From Candidatus Hydrogenedentota bacterium (lineage in GTDB: Bacteria; Hydrogenedentota; Hydrogenedentia; Hydrogenedentiales; CAITNO01): DNA of 10,344 nt. The stretch covers positions 1 to 10,344 of the forward strand of contig CAIXUF010000249.1 of the NCBI GenBank assembly GCA_903922535.1, read 5' to 3'. Each line of letters begins with the position of its first letter. The stretch's first letter is position 1. Of the stretch, positions 7,433 through 10,344 are shown piece by piece. A model generated the notes under the pieces. It was not told the origin of the DNA. It did no database searches and worked only from the letters and a program-made list of their open reading frames with translations. Position numbers and translations under genes: made by a program.

Positions 7433-7451
7433 TTTGCCCGGTGAGGGCAAA
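7433..7451 (+). promoter_or_regulatory. Hairpin immediately before the ribosome binding site of the secreted-protein gene
   Basis: TTTGCCC, a GGTGA loop and GGGCAAA form a perfect 7-bp stem that ends 2 nt before AAGGAG. Position suggests a cis-acting element affecting translation or mRNA stability; this is inference. Confidence 0.4.
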
Positions 7452-7453
7452 AG

Positions 7454-7459
7454 AAGGAG
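7454..7459 (+). promoter_or_regulatory. Ribosome binding site deciding the ATG at 7468
   Basis: AAGGAG lies 8 nt upstream of ATG 7468, near-ideal spacing. It places the start directly before a signal peptide and rules out the longer in-frame extension to 7405. Confidence 0.8.
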
Positions 7460-7467
7460 ATGCGCAC

Positions 7468-8310
7468 ATGAGTGCAATGATTCGGTGCCTGGCGGTGGTC
7501 CTGTTGGTTCCCTCGTTTTCTGCGGTCGCACTGGGCCAGGCAGTGCAGAATGGCGGAGTTCCGCCGGCGCTTGGCCAGTGGGGCGACAATGTGCTGGTGA
7601 CCTCTGTGCTCACGCGGGGGCAGTCCTTTGAAACGCTGTTTTCCAACTCCGTGCTGGTTTCCGACATGGTGGCGCAATGGAGGGCAAATTTCCTGATGTC
7701 GCCTCCGGCCGTTACCGATGCGCAGGAAATCAAGTCCGCGCTTGACATCCTGGTCCGGACTTTCGGCGCGGACAGAAGAATCGACTGGACCGCCCAGGAA
7801 GTCCTTGTAGGGAAATGGACGGATCTGCCGGGGGGGACCGTGAATAAGAACAGAATCCGTGCCGCATTCGAGATCCTGAAGGCGGATGGCGTCATGTGCC
7901 TGTCCTTCCTGAACCGCTCCCAAGACGAGGAGGCGCCCCAGGAATTGGTTACGGCCATGGTGAACGTCCTTGAAAACCCCGTCCTGTCAAGTCTGACCCA
8001 CATGGACCTGTACACCACGAGCGCGAACGAGGATCAGTATTCCGAGGCGGACATGGACCTTCTCATCTACGCCATGGATGTTGTCCAACTCATTCGGACC
8101 GAGGCACCGGACCGCAACACGCTGACGGCGTCCCTGGGGACCTCCGGCGTGTCCTCCATGGGGACCTCTGGAATGTCCGCCATGGGGACGACATCCATTG
8201 GGTTATGCTGCAACAGGACCACCCGGACCTGCGTTGATGGCGGCGTCACCGGCAAATGCAGCACTTGCACCGGCGGCTTATGCTGCCTCGGGAGTTCATG
8301 GTGTCCGTGA
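7468..8310 (+). CDS. Secreted protein with octapeptide repeat and eight-cysteine C-terminal tail
   Basis: The product is 280 residues. Residues 1-23 are a typical Sec signal peptide: M-S-A-M-I-R-C, a hydrophobic core of L, A and V, then A-L-G with likely cleavage before Q24. No lipobox is present, so a soluble exported protein is expected. Residues ~30-220 form a mixed helical domain with several W and conserved-looking hydrophobics, and I recognise no family. Residues 224-245 are the repeat G-T-S-G-V-S-S-M / G-T-S-G-M-S-A-M / G-T-T-S-I-G. The last 34 residues (247-280) carry eight cysteines in the order CC...C...C..C...CC...C, so four disulfides are possible. The opening C-C-x-R-x-T-x-x-C-x-D-G-x-V-T resembles cysteine modules common in secreted proteins of PVC-type bacteria. 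The gene has its own ribosome site and terminator. It follows the kinase gene on the same strand, but a functional link is unproven. Confidence 0.85.
   Translation: MSAMIRCLAVVLLVPSFSAVALGQAVQNGGVPPALGQWGDNVLVTSVLTRGQSFETLFSNSVLVSDMVAQWRANFLMSPPAVTDAQEIKSALDILVRTFGADRRIDWTAQEVLVGKWTDLPGGTVNKNRIRAAFEILKADGVMCLSFLNRSQDEEAPQELVTAMVNVLENPVLSSLTHMDLYTTSANEDQYSEADMDLLIYAMDVVQLIRTEAPDRNTLTASLGTSGVSSMGTSGMSAMGTTSIGLCCNRTTRTCVDGGVTGKCSTCTGGLCCLGSSWCP
8137..8202 (+). repeat. In-frame 24-bp tandem repeat
   Basis: Two 24-bp units (8137-8160 and 8161-8184) plus a partial third (8185-8202) begin GGGGAC and encode G-T-S-G-x-S-x-M. Whole-codon units allow copy-number change without a frameshift. They form the linker before the cysteine tail. 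Confidence 0.85.
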
Positions 8311-8341
8311 CATGGCTGGCTTCCGTGACTGAAATGTGATC

Positions 8342-8376
8342 AAGCCCCTGCCGGTCATATGACGGCAGGGGCTTTT
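8342..8376 (+). terminator. Rho-independent terminator of the secreted-protein gene
   Basis: AAGCCCCTGCCG (8342-8353) pairs perfectly over 12 bp with CGGCAGGGGCTT (8363-8374). The loop is 9 nt and is followed by TTCGTTTG. It sits 31 bp after the stop codon. On the minus strand there is no T-run after the stem, so termination of the convergent gene here would be weaker. Confidence 0.9.
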
Positions 8377-8454
8377 CGTTTGATGCCATGACGGGCTGCA
8401 AAGCCAACCGCCGTTTCGGGGTGTGCGGGAATGGCCCGTGCCGCCGGGGGGCCG

Positions 8455-9423
8455 TCAGCCTGGATTGATCATCTGCCACCACTGGGAAATGGCGACGGCA
8501 AAGGCGCGCGTGATGGGATGGGTGCCGGGGAATTTCACAAACTCGGCATGACCGTCCATGTACAGCACGTTTGACCCGCCGGGAATGTGGTTGAACCCGT
8601 CGGGCGACATCTGGGTGGTCCGGAGCATGGCCGCAATCCGGTCCCACATGACCGGCAGCGCGCTTTGCGCCATGTTCGAGCCGGCGGCGTTGTTGATGTC
8701 GGTGATGAAGAAGCGCTCCACTCCCTCGCGAAGGCGGTACAGGGGCCGCTCCCCGGTGGTGGAACCGACCGCCTGATAGGTGTGGTCCTGGTCCAGAACC
8801 AGGCTGTCCTCGGGGGTGCTGGGCATGTACCACCGGATGAGGATGTCATACACCGCGTTCACAAAATTGGGGTTGACGGAGGCGTCCGCCGGATTGGCGT
8901 TCGCGTCTGTGCCGGGAAGAATGATGTGCTCCGGCAGCATGGCCCATCCGAAGTACATGTAGCTGTCGTTGCTGTCATAAGCGCAGGGGTCGATGGGGTT
9001 GGACGCCTTCTTGTCGAAATTCCAGGCGTTCTTCACATAGGTGGGCGACGAGGGGCACTGCAGAATTTCCAGGTCGGTGATGTATTCGGGGTACATGGAC
9101 TGCACATCTGGCAGGAATGACCGCGCCTGAGGCATGTCACAGGTGCTGGTGGGGGTGATGGGCATCCCTGTTTGCCAGGTGGACATGTTTCGTTTCATCA
9201 TGGGCCATTTGCCGCCGGCCTCGTTGCTGTACATCTTGAAGATCAGCCCCATCTGCTTCAGGTTGTTTTGGCAACTGGACCTGCGCGCCGCCTCGCGCGC
9301 CCGCGCCAAGGCAGGAAGCAGTATGGCGGCAAGAATGCCAATAATTGCAATCACCACCAAGAGTTCGATAAGGGTGAACCCGGCTCTGGCTCCGGGAACC
9401 GGGACACGAATCTGTATACTCAA
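8455..9423 (-). CDS. Prepilin-like DUF1559 / H-X9-DG family protein
   Basis: This is an exported pseudopilin-like protein, about 322 residues from the TTG at 9423. The leader ends G-A-R-A-G and is cut before F-T-L-I-E-L-L, with the invariant Glu at mature position 5. A hydrophobic alpha-helix then runs to [14 protein letters not shown], followed by [10 protein letters not shown], the hallmark of the DUF1559 group. Later come L-Q-C-P-S-S-P and the closing [16 protein letters not shown]. The latter is the H-X9-DG signature, although here ten residues separate H and D. Start choice is uncertain: TTG 9423 has AAAGGA 10 nt upstream and fits the promoter proposed at 9482-9510. ATG 9471 and GTG 9522 are in frame but lack a good ribosome site. 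The function of this very expanded family is unknown; prepilin peptidase processing and envelope location are expected. Confidence 0.9.
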   Translation of the reverse strand: MSIQIRVPVPGARAGFTLIELLVVIAIIGILAAILLPALARAREAARRSSCQNNLKQMGLIFKMYSNEAGGKWPMMKRNMSTWQTGMPITPTSTCDMPQARSFLPDVQSMYPEYITDLEILQCPSSPTYVKNAWNFDKKASNPIDPCAYDSNDSYMYFGWAMLPEHIILPGTDANANPADASVNPNFVNAVYDILIRWYMPSTPEDSLVLDQDHTYQAVGSTTGERPLYRLREGVERFFITDINNAAGSNMAQSALPVMWDRIAAMLRTTQMSPDGFNHIPGGSNVLYMDGHAEFVKFPGTHPITRAFAVAISQWWQMINPG

Positions 9424-9433
9424 TACGATACGA

Positions 9434-9439
9434 TCCTTT
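9434..9439 (-). promoter_or_regulatory. Ribosome binding site favouring the TTG start of the DUF1559 gene
   Basis: On the minus strand AAAGGA lies 10 nt before TTG 9423. The ATG at 9471 has no comparable site, which is why the shorter protein with a 15-residue leader was chosen. Confidence 0.4.
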
Positions 9440-9481
9440 CCGCCGACGCACGCAACCTCATATCTGGACATCCACTGACCA

Positions 9482-9510
9482 ATTCTTGCACAGTACGTCC
9501 AAATTATCAA
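9482..9510 (-). promoter_or_regulatory. Possible sigma-70 promoter of the DUF1559 gene
   Basis: On the minus strand TTGATA (9505-9510) and AAGAAT (9482-9487) are 17 bp apart, predicting a start near 9475. The -10 matches only 4 of 6 bases, so the call is weak. It would put ATG 9471 almost at the RNA 5' end, and leave a ~50-nt leader before TTG 9423. Confidence 0.35.
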
Positions 9511-9854
9511 GAGGAATTTCACCCATTTCGCTTTTGACAGATGGATTCTTTCTCGAAATGCATAGAATTAATGGCCGGATCAAGACCACTTCTCGGTGTT
9601 CGGACAAATTCAACGTTGCAGCCGCTTCAATTCTTGTGTTTCTACGCGACAAATCCAAGGGAAAGCAGGCCTGACCGTCCACGAAAATCCTGGCGGCGCG
9701 CCACATGTCCAGCATCTGTACACATACCTGTCCGGTTTCTGGTCACTTTGATCAAGACATGCCCAAACACTGCGTGGCGGGGAATGGTGAGTCTCCTTTG
9801 TAATACTTTATATGTCAATGGTTTACGCCTGTTCAGTCGATGGCTGTCGGGAAA

Positions 9855-9870
9855 TGGCATGGCTATTGCT
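9855..9870 (+). promoter_or_regulatory. Second sigma-54 promoter match, no gene directly downstream
   Basis: TGGCATGGCTATTGCT differs from TGGCACRNNNNTTGCW at one defined base (T for C at position 6). GG (9856-9857) and GC (9868-9869) are exactly 10 bp apart. Transcription would start near 9881 and run into the hairpin at 10281-10313. Part of the match comes from a locally repetitive TGGCTA/TTGCTA stretch, which lowers confidence. Confidence 0.5.
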
Positions 9871-9880
9871 ATGGCTAACG

Positions 9881-10313
9881 ACGCCATCGACGAATTATGG
9901 CGGACAGGACCCCAAGAGGGATTCGTGATTGCCTTCCAGTGCAGGGTTGGACCGCGTCATCCCTGCGTGACAAGGTTGATGTGCGTTTGCGACAAAGGCG
10001 GCTGCGATTTCGCCGGGCTGGGTGTTCACGCACCGTGGACCGAAGGTCGGGCGAAAATGTCAGGACAGTCGTCGAAAAGGCCGGCTGAACAGTTCAGGCG
10101 GGCCAGGGAATCATGCTCCGGTGAGCAGGCACGCAGAAATGTGCGCGGATGTGGAACAGAGTCGGACGGGCGGGCCTTCCTTGTCCGTCTTCCCGGGTCG
10201 GCATGGGGATGACTTGGGAATCACATGCATGGGGGCCGTCGGTATGCGGGAGAGTCCGAACGGGAAGAATGTCAGGGGCAAAGCGGGAGGCAGGGAAGGC
10301 CTGCCTCCCGCTT
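9881..10313 (+). ncRNA. Candidate sigma-54-driven non-coding transcript
   Basis: This is the interval between the predicted sigma-54 start and a strong terminator-like hairpin, about 430 nt, on one strand and with no credible coding frame. Internal complementarity such as GACGG...CCGTC around 10165-10192 is visible, but no known RNA family was recognised. The transcript is inferred only from its two ends. An unrecognised small protein gene is the main alternative. Confidence 0.25.
10281..10313 (+). terminator. Perfect 14-bp terminator-like hairpin
   Basis: AAGCGGGAGGCAGG (10281-10294) pairs perfectly with CCTGCCTCCCGCTT (10300-10313) across a GAAGG loop. It is followed by CGGTTTG, a short T-run much like the one after the clear terminator at 8342-8376. 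Minus-strand use is possible, but its T-run is weaker. Confidence 0.65.
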
Positions 10314-10344
10314 CGGTTTGTGTGCCAAGCATGGCGCGAATCTA

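Larger units (their letters stand above)
7167..7467. other. Palindrome-rich spacer between kinase and secreted-protein gene
   Basis: This 301-bp gap has no convincing gene. An ATG at 7163 overlaps the kinase stop and opens 93 arginine- and serine-rich codons, but the GGAGG before it is only 4 nt away and the product looks random. The sequence is dense in symmetry. AAAACCATGGTTTT is a perfect 14-bp palindrome at 7166-7179, and GGAGC/GCTCC lies at about 7189-7204. A long hairpin at 7245-7278 pairs ACGCAGA and CGCGGCA with TGCCGCG and TCTGCGT across a 3-nt bulge. GCGGTT (7279-7284) pairs with AACCGC (7312-7317) around GGACGTCC. A hairpin at 7433-7451 precedes the next gene's ribosome binding site. 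It could be a structured leader, a small RNA or a dispersed repeat. Confidence 0.5.
9524..10344. other. Long region without a convincing protein gene
   Basis: No frame in these ~820 bases shows the GC-rich third positions, domain patterns or ribosome sites of the neighbouring genes. The longest plus frame (9541-10212) encodes a Cys/Arg/Ser-rich product without recognisable structure, and the minus frame at 9458-9715 overlaps the DUF1559 promoter. The first 300 bases are lower in GC. Two signals stand out: a sigma-54 promoter match at 9855-9870 and a perfect terminator-like hairpin at 10281-10313. No tRNA or well-known structured RNA was recognised. Confidence 0.6.

Noticed and set aside
7163..7444. 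A 93-codon gene translationally coupled to the kinase by ATGA overlap
   Set aside because: The overlap is attractive, but the GGAGG is only 4 nt from the ATG, the product is R/S-rich without features, and the DNA is dominated by palindromes that explain it better.
6180..8018. A 612-codon open frame on the minus strand spanning the kinase end, the spacer and the secreted-protein gene
   Set aside because: It runs antisense to two well-supported genes, shows no recognisable domains and has random-looking composition.
9541..10212. A 223-codon plus-strand frame in the right-hand region
   Set aside because: There is no ribosome site, codon third positions are unlike the real genes, the product is Cys/Arg-rich and unstructured, and the frame reads across the sigma-54 match.
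10230..10290. A possible glycine riboswitch (GGGAGAG...GGGGCAAAG pieces)
   Set aside because: Short blocks resemble the aptamer, but the CTCTC strand that should pair with GGAGAG is missing, and the later GGGAGGCAGG is used by the terminator stem.

Overview
The window is a stretch of high-GC bacterial chromosome. It most resembles a planctomycete-like or Hydrogenedentes/Lentisphaerae-type lineage. The evidence is gene style: a very large Ser/Thr kinase with a DWG motif, a membrane anchor and WD40 repeats; a prepilin-like protein of the DUF1559 / H-X9-DG type; a formylglycine-type sulfatase remnant; and two sequences that closely match sigma-54 promoters. The phylum is inferred from these features, not proven.

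Layout, left to right. (1) 2-1270 (+): the C-terminal part of a large protein of unknown function, cut by the window edge. (2) 1371-2019 (-): a two-gene operon of a four-helix membrane protein and a small XRE/Cro-type repressor. The genes overlap by 17 bp and share a sigma-70-like promoter that lies inside two palindromes spaced 21 bp apart, which looks like a self-repressing switch. (3) 2160 to about 2350 (+): the first ~60 codons of a sulfatase, broken exactly at the active-site motif, followed by AT-rich non-coding DNA. (4) 2838-7166 (+): a 1442-residue transmembrane kinase with WD40 propellers and two PDZ-like modules, preceded by a strong sigma-54 promoter match. (5) 7167-7467: a spacer full of palindromes. 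(6) 7468-8310 (+): a small secreted protein with an octapeptide repeat and an eight-cysteine tail, followed by an excellent terminator. (7) 8455 to about 9423 (-): a prepilin-like DUF1559 protein, convergent with (6). (8) 9524-10344: no convincing protein gene, but a second sigma-54 promoter match and a perfect 14-bp terminator-like hairpin about 430 nt downstream of it.

How the parts may work together. The kinase has a cytoplasmic catalytic side and a large extracytoplasmic WD40/PDZ-like sensor or scaffold side, so it could sense envelope conditions. The secreted cysteine-rich protein is its nearest same-strand neighbour, but a 301-bp structured spacer separates them, so a functional link is only a hypothesis. 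The DUF1559 protein is probably an envelope or pseudopilin-like component. The repressor and membrane-protein pair looks like an independent regulatory cassette. The least conventional signal is the possible sigma-54-driven non-coding transcript at the right end.
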